Positions 1 to 12,169 of a stretch of 64,000 nucleotides of DNA are shown here, in pieces. The notes beneath the pieces were generated by a model, which saw only the letters and a program-made list of their open reading frames with translations, did no database searches and was not told the origin of the DNA. The DNA is taken from the NCBI GenBank assembly GCA_000727475.1, contig KL647311.1:1154484-1218483 (forward strand). The letters run 5' to 3'. The DNA is from Sarcocystis neurona. Its lineage: Eukaryota > Apicomplexa > Conoidasida > Eucoccidiorida > Sarcocystidae. A program made the translations under genes and the position numbers. Position 1 is the first letter of the stretch. Every line of letters starts with the position of its first letter.

Positions 1-1
1 G

Positions 2-3000
2 CTGAGCAGCAGCAGTAACTCTTCGCATGTGTCGCCAGCCTGGCTAGTTGTGGACTGCTGCTTTTCCTTAGATCGCGAATCTGTCGACAGCAGCACGAGC
101 GCAGCAGAGCGTCGGCAGCAGCTGGTCTTCGCGGAGCTGCTGCAGTGCGTTTCCTCTTCGCGCACGCAAGCTCTTGCGCCCGGTGCTGCTGCTTCTTCTT
201 CGATGCATGCTGCTGCTGCTCCTGCTTCTGTTCGCGCTGCTGCTGCTGCGCCCTCACGAATCTGGATGGAAGTCTCGGACTCTCAACTGGCGTTCTCCTT
301 CAGAACGTCAGGCGATTCTGCTGCAGCAGCAGCAACAGCACATGCGAGAGCAGCAGGAGGCGGAGCAGTACTGAAACGAGCAGGGGCGGCGGCAGCAGGG
401 TCAGGTGGAACACCAGGAGCAGCAGCAGTGACGCCGGCGGCACGTGCAGCAAGGCGACAAGCGGGAGCGGCCGCAGTAACTCCGACAGCAGCAGGAGCAG
501 CAGATGTGTTTGTTGGGCTTTCATTTACAGAACTTCTCGCAGCTGCAAACGGACAATCGTCGGATGCCCTGCAGCAGGAGCTGCAGCAGCAGCAAAATTG
601 TGGAGTGCGCTCCTCCGGCGATTCTCTGCTGCTGCGGTGGCCTGCTCTAGATACGCAACAGCAGGGTGTCTACTACGAGGCGTGTGTTTGTCTCTTTCCC
701 TTTGCCGCTGCTGCTGCTGGTGCGTCAAGGCAGCTGTATACCATGAAGCAAGACGTGTGCGTTGAAGCCCGCAGCAGCAAGACAGAGGAGAGCAGCAGCA
801 GCGGCGGGACAGTTTCGAACAGCAGCAACCAGGTGTACAGCAGCGGCAGCAGCGGAACGCAGAGCGCGGAGGCCACTGTCGCAGCAGCAGCAGAAGGACA
901 GCGTGCGCTTGTGTGGGGAAGATGCCTGCAGTTGCGCGTCGTCGCCAAGCTGCCGGTGGTGTTGCCGCAAGATTCGCTCAGAACGTATCGCGAGCGCTAC
1001 GAACAAGCGGGGGATTATGTATGCCGAGGGGCTGCAGGTGAAGTTGCTGCGGCCGAGTGTGGGGTGACTGCCGCGGCTGCTGCAGCAGACGAGCTGTCCG
1101 CTGTGCACGCAGCTGCTGCACTGGGACGTTGTGTGGCTGCGCTGCTGCGACTGCATGCGTTTGTGGTGCTGCAGCGGCAGCTGCGGCTGCTGCAACGTGG
1201 GGTGTACAGACACCACATGCGAATTTGCTGCTGCTCTCCGGCACGCATGCAGTTTCTCCTGCGGTGCTACCCGCTGGCCGTCGCAGCATCCTGCAGTGGT
1301 CACAGCAGCAGCAGCACAAACAGCAACAGCAGCAGCAGCGGCTCTCTGAGCGGTGCTGAAGCGGCGCCAGCAGCACAGGACAGTGCCGCGACGCTGTGCG
1401 AAGAGTTTATTTGGTGCGAGATTAACTCTTTGGGGACTGGGAGGGAGCTGCCGATGAGAGCGGCGCCAGTAGCAGCCGCGACAGCAGCAGCGGCCGCTAC
1501 AACAGTTTTCAGAGGAAGCGTCTCAGCAGCAGCAGTAGGAAAGACTGCTGCTGCTGCTGCAGCAGAACAAGAAGAAGAACGGACGCGTGCACTTTCGGAA
1601 GGAAACAGAGAAGCAGCAGCGGCGTCTCTTCTGCGTTGTAAAGTGAAATGTAGTAGCGTCCTGCTATCGTGCTTGCTGGAGGAGCAGCAGCAGGTTTACG
1701 CACAGCTGCTGCCGCTGCATTTGACTGCCCTGCTGCAGCTGCTGCTAAGCAGCACAGAGCTGTTGCTGACATACACGCGTCTCCCGTACGTGCTGCTGCT
1801 GCTGTCGCCTCCCGCTCCCTCTTGTGCTCCTCTCCGGCAGCAGCAGCTAGCGCGGAAGCAGAGGCTTTTCCCACAAGAGCAGCAGCAGCGACAGGAGAGC
1901 GCGGACGCACAGCAGCAGCAGACGCGTGCACAGCGGCTCAAGGAAGAGGTGTCTGCGGAGACGGAAAGGACACAGCAGCGGGCTTCCTTCTCGTGCTGGC
2001 AGCAGAAGCAGCCGCAAGAGCAGGGGCTTAAAATGTGGGGCGAGCTGAAGGGGGAGGCCCACCAGCAGGAGCGGAGTGTACTCGGGTGGACAGAGAAAGA
2101 AGAAGAGTCGTTTGTCTCTTCTCCTGCAGTGCGGAGGATGCTACAGCAGTTCCTGCGGGCGTCGGAGCAACTGGCTGGTTTCCGAGTGAGTGTGGTGTAC
2201 GTGCACTCCGTTGTTGCAGCGACAGCAGCCAGTGCTGCTGCTGCAGCTGCTGCCGCTGCGGCGCAAGGAAGAGGAGGGAAACGGGCGCTGACGCCAGGGG
2301 GCGGACATGCGACAGCAGCAGCCGCGCATGCGCCAGCACATGTTGCAGGCAGCGCAACAGAGAAACAAGGCAGCGCAACGTTTCATCCCCAAGACGGCGG
2401 AGCTGCTGCTGCTGCTGCTTTCCGTCCGGCAGTGTCGCTGCAAGACAGAGAAGGAGTTGCTGCCGCTGCGACTCTTCCCGCACTGCTGCTGCAGATGAAA
2501 GGGCTGCCTCCCGTGCTGCTGCGACTCGCCAGAGGCTGCCGCTGCCTGCTGCAAGTGCAACTTGTGCTGCAGGAAATTTGCTCCTCAGAAGCCCCGCAGC
2601 CACAGCAGCAGCTGCAGGAGCAGCAATGCCTACAGCAGCTGCCCCAGCAGCAGCAGCAGGTGCCACGCCCACTGCAGCCGGCACCGCAGCAGGGGCAGCA
2701 GCAGCAGGAGAGCAGGGCCTACAATCTCGTGGGTAGTAGACGCGGCAGCAGCGGGAGCGGCGTGTCAGAGGACAACAGCAGTGGCCGAACGAGGCGAACC
2801 AGTAATGTGGTGGGGCAGGCGTGCGTCCCTGCGGAAGGCAGCAGCGTCAGCAGAGTCGTCGCTAGTGAATGCTACGTCGACATCCCACACGTCGTAGCTG
2901 CTGCAGCCGCTGCAGCGGCGTCTGGAGCAGCAGCTGAGTCCGACGCAGACCTGCTGCAGCAGCGGGAACCCGCAGACCACGGCGTTGCATTGATGGCCTC

Positions 3001-5646
3001 TTTTGCTGCTGCTCTGCGGCACTTCGCTGCCCGAGTCTCTGCCGATATTCGCGTCGACCGCCCAGGCAGCAGCAGCAATAACAACCACAGTAGCAGCAGC
3101 AAGCCCCGCAACAGCACGAGCAACAAGCGCAGCAGCAACAGCCAAAGAAGGAGCAGCAGCACCCCAAGCAGAAACAGCAGCAGCAACAGCCACGGCAGCG
3201 CCCACAGGCTTTATTCTGCAAGGGAGGCTGGTGTTCAGCTGAACAGTACTGACATCGCAGCAGGGTCTGCTACTGGAGCAACCGCTGCCGCTGCTGCAGC
3301 AGCACCGTCTGCTGCGGACTCTTCTGCTGGTGCTGTTGCATCTTCTCCACGTGTTGTGAATGAGGTCGCGCTAGCTCCGGCTCTTCCTCCAAGTTTGCTG
3401 CTGCCGCGTGGAGCGACCGGGGCTGGTCGCTGTGTGACGCGCGTGAAGCGTGTGCCTGCTGCTGCTGGTGCTGTTGCGGCGCCTGCTGATTCCCCTCCTC
3501 CCGGACCCCCCACCTGCTGCGGCGCTGCGGCTGGCCTCCGACTTGGTGATGCTTCTTCCTCTGCACCCCATGCGGCCGCTGCTGCTCCTTCGTACAGCAC
3601 TTCTCTTTGGCATGCATGCGCACCGCATGCAATGGCTGCTGCGCTACGTTTGCTGTTTCCGGCTGCTGCTGCTGGCGGTGCCCACACTTGCTACGTGCTT
3701 TCCTGCAGCAGCCCGTTCTCCTCCGCTCCTCTTCTCCACCAGCAGCAGCAACGCCTCATCTTGCAGCAGCAACAGCAGCAGCAGCAGCGCGCCCTGCAGC
3801 AGCAGCAGCAACAGCAGCACGAGAAGCAGGGAGAGGCGCTACCACATCTGAACGGTAAAGAGGTGGAGAGGCAGCAGCACCAGCAGCAGCAGCAGAGTGT
3901 GGGGTTGGAGCAGCAGGGCCATGCGGCACGCCGACATTTGTACGTGACAGCGCCTTTCTGTAGTATTTCCTTCTGGCCTGGACTGCTGTTGCAGCAAGTG
4001 CTGCTGCCGCTGTTGCAGCTCTGCCGCGTCTTTGCAGTTCTCTCGGCTGCCAAGCGGGCCTACCTCGAAGAACAGAAGAGGCAGCCGCAGCAACAGCTGC
4101 AGCAGCCTCCGCAGCAGCAGCCCCCCCAGCAGCAGCCCCCCAGCTCCAGCAACAACAACAACAGCAACAGCACCAGCAACAGCAGCAACAGCAACAGCAG
4201 CAACAATCTCAGCAGCAGCAACAGCAGCAGCAACAATCTCAGCAGCAGCAACAGCAGCAGCAACAGCCAGAACAGCAGCAAGGACAGGAGCGACAGCAAG
4301 GGGAAGAGCAGATGGCAGCTTCTCAGGAAGGTGGGCGCGTCGTAGTCGTTGATAGCCTGCAGCTGTCAGCAAGAGGAGCGGCAATGACGACGTCAAGCCC
4401 AGGCGCAGCAGCTGTGCGGAAGGCAGCAGGATCAGCAGAGACAGAAGGAAGAGGATGGAGAGGAGAAGCGGCAGCAACGCAGGGGGAAAAGGAGGCCACA
4501 TGCAACGAGACGCAAATCGAGCGGCTGGACACTCTGCTGCGGCTGCAGGTGACAGATACAGACTACGTGGGGGCAGATAGCCCGTCCGTCGTCCTTCCTC
4601 CTTGTCTAGCCGCGGCGGCCCACCCGCGCCTTTGCAGTAATAGACAGCCGCACCAGCAGCAGCGACAGCCGCAGCAGCAAAAACCACCGCAGCAACAGGA
4701 GCAACAGCAGCAGCAGCACGTGAGGGAGCAACAGCAGGAAGGAGTGGAGAGGAAGAAGGAGTGCATGCGGCTCGAATCTGTTTTATTTGAGGGAAATACT
4801 GTAAGTGGAAAGCGGCTGCAGCGCTGCCGCTGGCAGTTCACGCGCATGCAGCCCTTGCACAGCTGCTCACCAGCGCTTCCAACATTTGGAAGTAGCAGCA
4901 AGGAGTGGGGTGCAGAGAAGCAGAAGCAGCAGCAGGCGATGCTGCAGCAGCAGCAACAGGAACTCAGGAAGAAGCTGCAGCAACTGACGCAGCAGCAGCA
5001 GCAACTGACGCAGCAACAGCAGCAACTGATGCAGCAGCAGCAGCAACTGATGCAGCCGCAACAACACTCACAGCAGTGGTTGATGCTGCAGCAGCAGCAG
5101 CAGAACGTCGAGCAACAGCTGCAGCAGGTCTTGCAGCAGCAGCGTGCCGTCGAAGGAGCTTCCCCACAACAGCTGCTGCAGCACCATATGGATGCGCTAC
5201 AGGAGGAGGCTCTGGAACAGCAGCCGCAGTTGCTGCTGCGATGGACTGCGGCAACCACGCATGCGCTGCTGCTGCCGTGGAACTCGCCTGCTGCTCATGC
5301 CGCCGCTGTGTTGCCTCACTCGAAGAAGAAGATGAAACAGCAGCAGCGGCAGCAGAAGCGTTTCCGTCAGGCGTCTTTGCATCAAGACCCATCTCCTGTG
5401 CAACAGCTGCAGCAGCAGATCCCTCATCATCAGTCTGCTGAGCCGCAGCAGCTGCAGCGGGAAGAGTTTCTTCTCTCGCAGCAGCAGCAGCCTGCGGTGC
5501 AGCAGCCCCGGCAGCAACTTGAGGAAGAGGAGAAGGAAGAGGAAGAAAAAGAAGAAGAGGAAGAGGAGGACAAAGAAGAAGAAGAACGGATTCAGGTTCC
5601 TCCTTTCCTTCCGAAGCTTCTAAGGAACTCTTCAACTGCCTCGTAA
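2..5646 (+). CDS. 5'-partial giant low-complexity protein (hypothetical)
   Basis: The reading frame is open from the first bases, so the true start lies outside the window. Frame 2 runs to a stop at 4343-4345. The poly-Gln frame, however, leaves frame 2 at a C run (4136-4141) and continues in frame 1 to TAA at 5644-5646. I read this as one gene with a one-base assembly error, about 1,880 codons in the window. The protein is mostly Ala, Ser, Gln and Asn runs with islands of ordinary composition (around 900-1070, 1130-1290, 1390-1460, 2100-2220, 3590-3710 and 3930-4080) and ends in an acidic Glu/Lys stretch at 5520-5600. No domain is recognised. The first residues (HVSPAWLVVDCC) faintly recall the end of a BRCT domain, too weakly to call. 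Some pyrimidine- and CTG-rich parts could be in-frame introns. Coding is likely; function is unknown. Confidence 0.6.
1201..1214. repeat. GGTGT-N4-ACACC inverted repeat, variant core ACAG
   Basis: The 14-mer GGTGTACAGACACC lies inside the first gene's open frame. It is one of about eleven copies of the same inverted repeat in the window. Confidence 0.6.
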
Positions 5647-6972
5647 GAGGAGCAGCAGATCTACACAATGTGCACTTTTCTATCCTTTACTGGCCGCACC
5701 TGTATACACACGCGTGCACATCTATGTATATATATACATATGCAGGGAGAGAAACAGAGAAATATATACATACATGAAAGAGAGAGGAAGAGCGAAATAT
5801 ATATGAAAGGAGAGAGAGAGAGACGCATATATATATATATATGTGTGTATGTGCATGTGTGTATAGGCACGTATGTGTCGACGCATGTACGTGTGTGTGT
5901 ATGTGTCTGCAGGCACGTATCTTCACGCAGATTCTGTGACTCCATACGACATATATTTGTCTCTGTTACTGCTGTCTCCTACATTCCTTGTAATGTACGT
6001 GCAGACACCGTAGCTATGAATGTGTGTTCTTCTTCAATATGAGACGCGGTGGATATACACTGTTCGGTGTTGCCCCTGTGTATTTGAATGTGTGCATGCG
6101 TATATGGCGATCTACATACGACTGTCTCTCTCTTCAGGATGTGTACACGTGTATATATCCAAAAGGGCAGGTAAACGTAGAAGAAATTGCTTGAGGCGAC
6201 GAGTGTCTACGACCACATAAGAGAATGTACATGTATGTATATCTGCACGTTTAGAGACCATTTGCCCTCTTTCGGTCTTCCCTCCTTCTGAATATCTATG
6301 TCTACTCGCATATATTTGTATATCCGCGTTCATCTGTTTATCTATCGAGGAAATCTATCTATTGTATCTTTACCTATGTTTCTCTGTACATCTACCTACG
6401 CGGTCTATACTGATATGTGTACTTAGGCAGAGAGAGGGAGTGTGTGTGGGTGTGTGTGTGAGGTAGAGAGACATATAGATAGGTAGCTGGATAGGTAGAT
6501 GTATAGATATGGGCATGCACATGTAGTTGTACAGATATATAGATATAGATGTGCGTAGTAGATGTAGATGTACATATGTATGTGTAGCTGTTGGTTCTAC
6601 CGCTGTTGTTGCTGTTGCTGTTGCCCTTGCTGTTGTTGCTGCTGTTGCTACTGCTGCCATTCGTACTGCTACTGTTGCTGCTGGCAGTGCTGCTACTGCT
6701 GTTGCTACAGTTGTTGCTGTTCCTGCCGCTCTGCTTTCGCCGACGGGATGGTGGCAGACGTGCCTGTCTGCTGGCGAAGTGCTGCTGCTTTGTCCCCAGC
6801 AGCTTTATTGCGGCATATCTGTGCCTGTTTGTTCGCGTTCTTCGTGCGGCTGCTGCGCTTCGGCTCTCCCCACGCGCTGCCAGCGGTGCGACGGTGCTGC
6901 TGCCGTTACGTGGCTGCCGCGTTGCAAGTGCGGGATTGCGGACTGCGTTGCTGCTGTTGCTGCAGGTTCCAC
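5647..6972. other. Intergenic microsatellites, then CTG-rich tract
   Basis: After the first gene's stop, 5690-6560 is made of TATA, TGTG and GAGA simple repeats with no convincing ORF. From about 6590 to 6970 the + strand becomes rich in CTG/TTG triplets. Elsewhere in the window that composition marks introns or leader sequence of + strand genes, so this part may be the 5' UTR or first intron of the next gene. The Leu- and Cys-rich ORFs across it look like translated repeat rather than protein. Confidence 0.6.
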
Positions 6973-7227
6973 ATGGCTCTGCCGTTCTTCCAGCTGCGTC
7001 TCGCAGCCACCTTTCCCCCTGCGACTGCAGCAGCAGCAGGAGCAGCAGCAGCAGCAGGAGCAGCAGCAGCAGCAGGAGCAGCAGCAGCAGCAGGAGCAGG
7101 AGCAGGTTCGACAGCAGCGGGTTGTCCTCCCGGCGGTTTTGCGCAGGAGCAGGACCTGCAACAGCAGCAGCGGCGTGCGAAGCAGCGGCAGAAGCAGCAG
7201 CAGGGCATTTCCATTCTCGAAGCCTTT
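6973..7227 (+). CDS. Candidate 5' exon of the second + strand gene
   Basis: An ATG at 6973 opens MALPFFQLRLAATFPP, followed by an Ala/Gly run from a GCAGCAGCAGCAGGA repeat, then a Gln-rich stretch ending ...GISILEAF. A usable donor (TTT|GTGAGG) follows at 7228. The other two frames are also open through the repeat (one gives QQQEQ units), so the frame is a judgement based on the non-repetitive ends. It could instead be a separate small gene. Sense-strand CAG repeats agree with an exon on this strand. Confidence 0.3.
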
Positions 7228-7730
7228 GTGAGGTGGGGGTTCTCCCTCTCCTTTTCCTCTCTCACTTTCTCACTGCGTCCCCACACTCCCGCGTCGCCCT
7301 CCGTTCTTCTGTTCCTCTCTCGCCCTCTCCGTGTGTGGGGCTGCGGGTGCCGTGTCGAGTCTGCGCGCATGCAGACGCGCCTGTGCGGAGGAACAGGCTT
7401 GCAAACGTAGAGACGGGGCTGCTGCACGACGTTCTCTGCAGGCCGGATGGCGGTGGAGGAGCACGCGCATGCAAGGGAGGCTTTGTTTGTCCTGCTGTTC
7501 GGCTGTTCTCCCTACCGCTGCTGCTGTTGCTGCTCGCCTTGTACTTCCATACGTTCTGAATGCAAGCCCCCCACACACCAGTGTAACAGCACATATAGAT
7601 ATGTATATATACGAAACATATATGTATGTGTTGGTACGTAAATACGTATGTGTTCGTATATGTAGAGGTATTTGTGTGGGTCCGGGCCTGTGTAGGTGCA
7701 CGTCCACATGTGTATGAGTGTGTGGGAGTC

Positions 7731-7946
7731 GTTGGTGAGGTGCAGTTCGGGTGTATGTACACCCGGCGGGTGGATACTTGTGAACGTCTACATGCGCCTG
7801 GGTGGGTGCTTCGTTGGTGACGTGCAGTTCGGGTGTATGTACACCCGGCGGGTGGATACTTGTGAATGTCTACATGCGCCTGGGTGGGTGCTTCGTTGGT
7901 GACGTGCAGTTAGGGTGTATGTACACCCAGGTGGATACTTGTGAAA
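7731..7946. repeat. 82-bp minisatellite, 2.6 copies
   Basis: Copies start at 7731, 7813 and 7895, a period of exactly 82 bp; the third copy is truncated and has a small deletion. Each carries GGTGTATGTACACC (7750, 7832 and 7914), a form of the window's dispersed inverted repeat. Copies differ at only a few positions, so the array is recent. It lies in an intron or leader of the second gene. Confidence 0.9.
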
Positions 7947-7993
7947 GAATTCCCGTGCGTCAGTCAGCGTGCGCCAACTCTCGCGGCACGAGT

Positions 7994-8677
7994 ATGGAGC
8001 AGACACTTGCTGCGGCGCATGCGTTGTGTATGCGGCCGCTGGGACACGACTTTGGGGAGGGAGGGCACTTGCTGCTGCGCTTGCGTGGTTTGTGGGGTTA
8101 TTTTGCTGCAGCACAGTCCTGCCGCGTCTCCCGCTGCAAGACGTTCCAAACTTCGCTCGTGTGCTGCAGCAGCTGCTGCAGCAGCGCAGCAGCAACATGA
8201 ACATCGCACAGACGCAGCAGCCGTCGCAGCAGCCCAGGAACAGCAACGGCAGCAACAGCAGCACGCGCGATGGTTTGCAGGAGGCGGGGGCGTGGCTGCT
8301 GCAGCCGCATATCTCACTGCTGCTGCACATCGCCTTCCATGCGGCATTGCTGCAGCTGCGTCGACAGCGACTGAGCAGCAGCAGCAGCAGCAGCAACAGC
8401 AACAGCCATAACAGCGGCGCGCGCAGCAGCGGCACCCCCGGCGGCAGTGACCCAGATAGAAGCGTCTGCAATGCTGCAGCAGCGGGCGTGGCAGCAGGAT
8501 CCGCCGCTTCCTCGCTCCTGAACGAAGAAGAAGTTCTGCTGACATTTCGGTTTGCGCATGCAGTAGGAGCGAACGCACCTGCTGCGGACGCATGTGCCAA
8601 CAGCGTGCAGCGCGCCGTCAGCAACAGCAGCAACACTGCAGGTAACACGGCCAACGGGAACCGCAGCAGCATCACCC

Positions 8678-8709
<32 letters not shown>

Positions 8710-10559
8710 ATATGTGTATATACCGTAGCAGCAGCTACTGCAGCGGCGGCGACGTCAAGAGAGTGATAGCAGCAGCACGACAGGAGAAGCTACAGCAGCA
8801 GAAACACCCGCGCGACATCTGGATCAACAAACGCATGCACCACAGCAGCAGCAACAGCGCCAGCAGCACCAGGAGCACCCGCAGCAGAATCATTAACAGC
8901 AGGAGCAACCTGCAGCAGGAACAGCAGTAGCAGGGACCGCAAGAGCAGGAACCGCAGCAGCAGAAGAGTTCCCCGCATGAGATGCTGCGTATACTTCTGG
9001 CATGCTGCTGCTGTTGCCACTCGTGCTGCTGTTGTTTTCGTGGAAGCAGTGTTGCGAAAGCATGACAATTCTGCTGCTGCGTCTGCTGCTGCATTTGGCC
9101 CTGCGCGGTTTCTGCTGCCGCTTTTTGCTGTAGCACTCGTTTCTCGCGTGGTACTGCTGCTACTCTTGAGTTTCGCTGCTGCTGTCGATCTCTCCACGTC
9201 GTCCCTCCCCCATGTCGCAGTTGCTGTTACCTGTTTGCTGCTGCTGCTGCTCTTATTGCTTCTTGTATTGCAGCAGTTGCTGCTGTTCGCTGCTGTGGCG
9301 GCTCCTGCCCGTACGGCCACTCTTGCTGTTGCTGCTACTACCCTTCCCGCTGCTGCTCGCACTGCATCGGCTGCTGCTACTTCCCGTGCTGCTGCTGCCC
9401 GTCGTGTTGTTGCGGCTGCAGTTGCTGCGACTCCTGCTGATGCTGCTGCCGATGCTGCTGCGTACCTGTGCGGCTGCTTCCGCTTCTGCGTGGAGACACG
9501 TCTGACGTCGGGCGCGCGGCTGCTGGCAGCCTGGTGCTGTTGCTCTGCTTCTTGCTGCTGCCTGTCCCTGCGTCTCCTCGTCTCTGCTTATCTGTATTGC
9601 TGGTGTCACTGCTGCGTATGTGGGGTGCTGCTGCTGCAGAGGCCGGCAGCGACAGGGCGTACCGAGCAGCTACAGCCGCAGCAACCGAGAGCTTGTATTT
9701 TCGCGCATATTACGCGTCTGTGGAAGAACAGCAGCATGCTGCTGCTACAGCAGGCGTGCTGCATGCGGGGCTGGCTGCTATCTCTGCGGTGTACAGACAG
9801 CTGTTTGACCGCGTGTATGTCCAGCTGAAGCAGCTGCTGGGGGCGCTTGACGCTCTGCAGTGGGACCTCTCGCCTTTTGCTTCTGCAGCTGCTGCAGCAG
9901 GCAGCTCCGCCAGCAGCAGAGATCACGTATTGAATCAGGTGCTGCAAGCAGCTGCAGCAACCGCTGCTGCAGGAGGAAGAGCAGCAGCAGGTGGTGGTGG
10001 TTGCGGTGGCCAACATTCGCTTGCCTCTCCTCCTGCCTGTCATTCTTCTGCTGCGCTCTTCGACTACTCTACTGCTGCAGCAGGACAGCAGCAACAGGAG
10101 GGACAGAACCAACAGCAGCAGCAGCGACGGCTCCTGCTGCTGCTCGCCATGCCCAAGGCTCCCCTTGTCGGCTGCACGTTCAAGTTTACCGCCGCGCAGT
10201 CAGAAAGGCAAGCTTCTCGCACGTCGGCAGCAGCGCCGCACCTGCAGCAGCGTAGCAGCAATAGCGACAGCACTGCAAAACGGGGAGGTGGCAGTAACAC
10301 CAGCTGCAGCGGCCACTCGCGGAGCAGGAGCAACAGCAGCAGCAGCCATTCGTGTAACCGCAGCAGCAACGACTCTTGCACCAGTAACAGCAGCCCCATT
10401 ATTGTGGCGGCCAGTTTACTCGTCGGAGCAGCAGTGTTAGCAACGGCAGCAGCAGCAGAAGTGCTAGCAATGGCAGCAGCAGGACCAGCGCGAGCGGCGG
10501 CGGTCCCCCGTGGCGTTGCTACTCAGAGAGAATATCTGCATCAACTGCGGCAACGATGA
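7994..10559 (+). CDS. Unrecognised gene, two 3' exons (to 8641; 9640-10559)
   Basis: The 3' structure is well supported. The penultimate exon ends at 8641 with donor G|GTAACA in phase 1. The last exon starts at 9640 after GCTGCTGCTGCAG| with two bases, so the codon GAG is rebuilt across the junction; it ends at TGA 10557-10559. Non-repetitive coding stretches include FARVLQQLLQQRSS, SLLNEEEVLLTFRFAHAV, SLYFRAYYASVEEQQ and AVYRQLFDRVYVQLKQ, separated by Ser/Asn, Ala/Gly and Gln runs. Upstream, frame 2 from the ATG at 7994 (MEQTLAAAHALCMRPLGHDF) reads like protein, but the exon body from about 8112 is in frame 1. There is therefore a one-base error near 8105-8115 or a separate acceptor at 8111 (TTTTGCTGCAG|). 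No family is recognised. The C-terminus ...REYLHQLRQR is followed by microsatellites. Confidence 0.5.
8642..9639 (+). other. Intron with (TA)n and CTG-rich 3' half
   Basis: Bounded by GTAACA and ...CTGCTGCTGCAG, it joins phase 1 to phase 1. It holds a (TA)n run at 8680-8720, a short CAG stretch, and a long CTG/TTG stretch from about 8990 to the acceptor. The Leu-, Cys- and Ala-rich ORFs read from the CTG part are best seen as intron translated in silico. Confidence 0.5.
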
Positions 10560-11676
10560 CCGTCCCTCCCTTCGAAAACCTTTGTCCTGTTTAATATTAG
10601 TACCACACACACGTGTACAGAGACACAGAGAGAGAAAACCAAATAAGAAATATACGGCTTTGGGGGAGTCACCTAATTTAGTCTTCCCGTGTGTTGACGT
10701 ATATGTCTGCGCACGTCCACGTGTACGTATCAGTCTCCCTTGCCCTCTCTATATCTCTTCCTCTCTCTATACATATACATATAAGTGTGATTACGTCTGC
10801 GTGGGTTGTCGTACGTATGTGTCTACACAAATACATTGGAATGTGTGTATATGTATGTGTATGTGACGGCACATGCGTATGCATGTATGTACACGTATGT
10901 ATATATAGCACGTTGTTCTTTGCTGTTGCGGAAGCAAACAGAAAAGGAATTTGCTGCTGCACATGCCACATGAGGAAGTCTCGTGTGTGGGGGACGCCTG
11001 AAGAGGAAAGGCGAAAGTGGACACCAAGAGAGAAGAGAAAGGAGAAGACGAAGCAAAGGAAGAAAGCACGGAAAAAGTATCAAACAAGCAGGAAAGACTC
11101 GTGAGAGATACAGGCGCGTCAAGAGATCTACATATATATATATATATATATGTGTATGCCCCTTGCTGCTTCATACGTTTGCATACGTGTCCAGCAGAAG
11201 GGAGCAGCTCTACGTGGACTGATGCTTCTTCTCACTCCTGTACAGAGTCTACCTGTGTACATACATACACGTATGCACATAGAATACCCATATGAGTATA
11301 TACATACATTTGAATATATATATATATATACATACCCACATATATCCATATATATATATACAGAGAAGAGATAGACGATTATGTAGGTATATATATATAT
11401 ATATATATTCACCTATATATATACACGTGTATATATATGTACAGAGATGCCGGTAGATGAATACTAAAGGACTTTTGAAGGGTGCATGTGTCTCTGTGTT
11501 TATCCGCCTGCAGTTCACATTTATATATTAATTAGTAGATGGGAAGAGAGACAGAAAGAAAGAAGGAAGGAAACGAAGGGTAGAAAGCGGGTACCCAAAT
11601 GCGGAAGATTCGAGGATAAAATTATCTTCGACAAGATACTCTTCTGCGTAGCTGCTGCGCTTGTGATGTGCTGCAG
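10560..11676. other. Intergenic or leader, microsatellite-rich
   Basis: The stretch contains mixed TA/TG/GA simple repeats, a purine-rich patch at 11000-11110 and (TA)n at 11130-11440. Short ORFs are mostly Tyr/Ile/Val from TATA repeats. No supported gene is seen. Confidence 0.6.
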
Positions 11677-12169
11677 CTATGCGATGGACTTTTTATTCGG
11701 TCGCCTGCTGCCGCTGCATGCGAAGACGCCCACAGGCGATCGCTGGCAATATTCGCTCCCTTCCTTCCTGCATCTGCTGCCTCCTGCTCTCCCCACCTCC
11801 ACCTCACGCACATCAGCAGCAGCAGACGCTGCAATAGCAGCCTCAGGGACAAGGGCAGCACCTGCAGCGGCCCGAGCAGCACCAGCAGCAGGCGTGCCAA
11901 CTGCAGCAGCGGCAGCAGGAGTGTCGGCAGAAGCAGCAAAGAGAGTCGATAGGCCGGTGCAACTGTTTTGGTTGTCTGCTGCTGCAGCAGCCGCAGGTGC
12001 AGATGCTTTTACGTCAGCGGCAGCGACGGGAGCTGGAGGGGACGCAGCCGTGGGGCATCCGTTTCTGCTGTACAGACACTTCAAAGCGTCTCTGCGAATT
12101 CATCCCTTTCCTCCTCCGCAGGTGTCTCGGATTGACTTCAGCGGCATCCGTCTCCCCACACTGCTGCAG
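11677..12169 (+). CDS. Candidate upstream exon(s) of the poly-Gln gene
   Basis: The frame gives MDFLFGRLLPLHAKTPTGD, RWQYSLPSFLHLLPP, an Ala-rich run, then FLLYRHFKASLRIHPF and IDFSGIRLPTLLQ before donor CAG|GTGCGC. The proposed acceptor is GATGTGCTGCAG|C at 11676. A second excellent acceptor (CCTTTCCTCCTCCGCAG|) at 12121 could start a separate 48-nt exon ending at the same donor. Phase 0 at 12169 does not match the next placed exon (14088 needs phase 2), so at least one exon is missing or a border is wrong. CTG-rich sequence beyond 12200 fits an intron on this strand. Confidence 0.4.

Noticed and set aside
2..80. BRCT-like end (SPAWLVVDCC) at the window edge
   Set aside because: Only about ten residues resemble the motif, and the rest of any such domain is outside the window.
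6591..7559. 322-codon ORF starting with a long Leu run, like a signal anchor
   Set aside because: The Leu run is CTG repeat, and the frame after 7030 disagrees with the better Gln/Ala reading.
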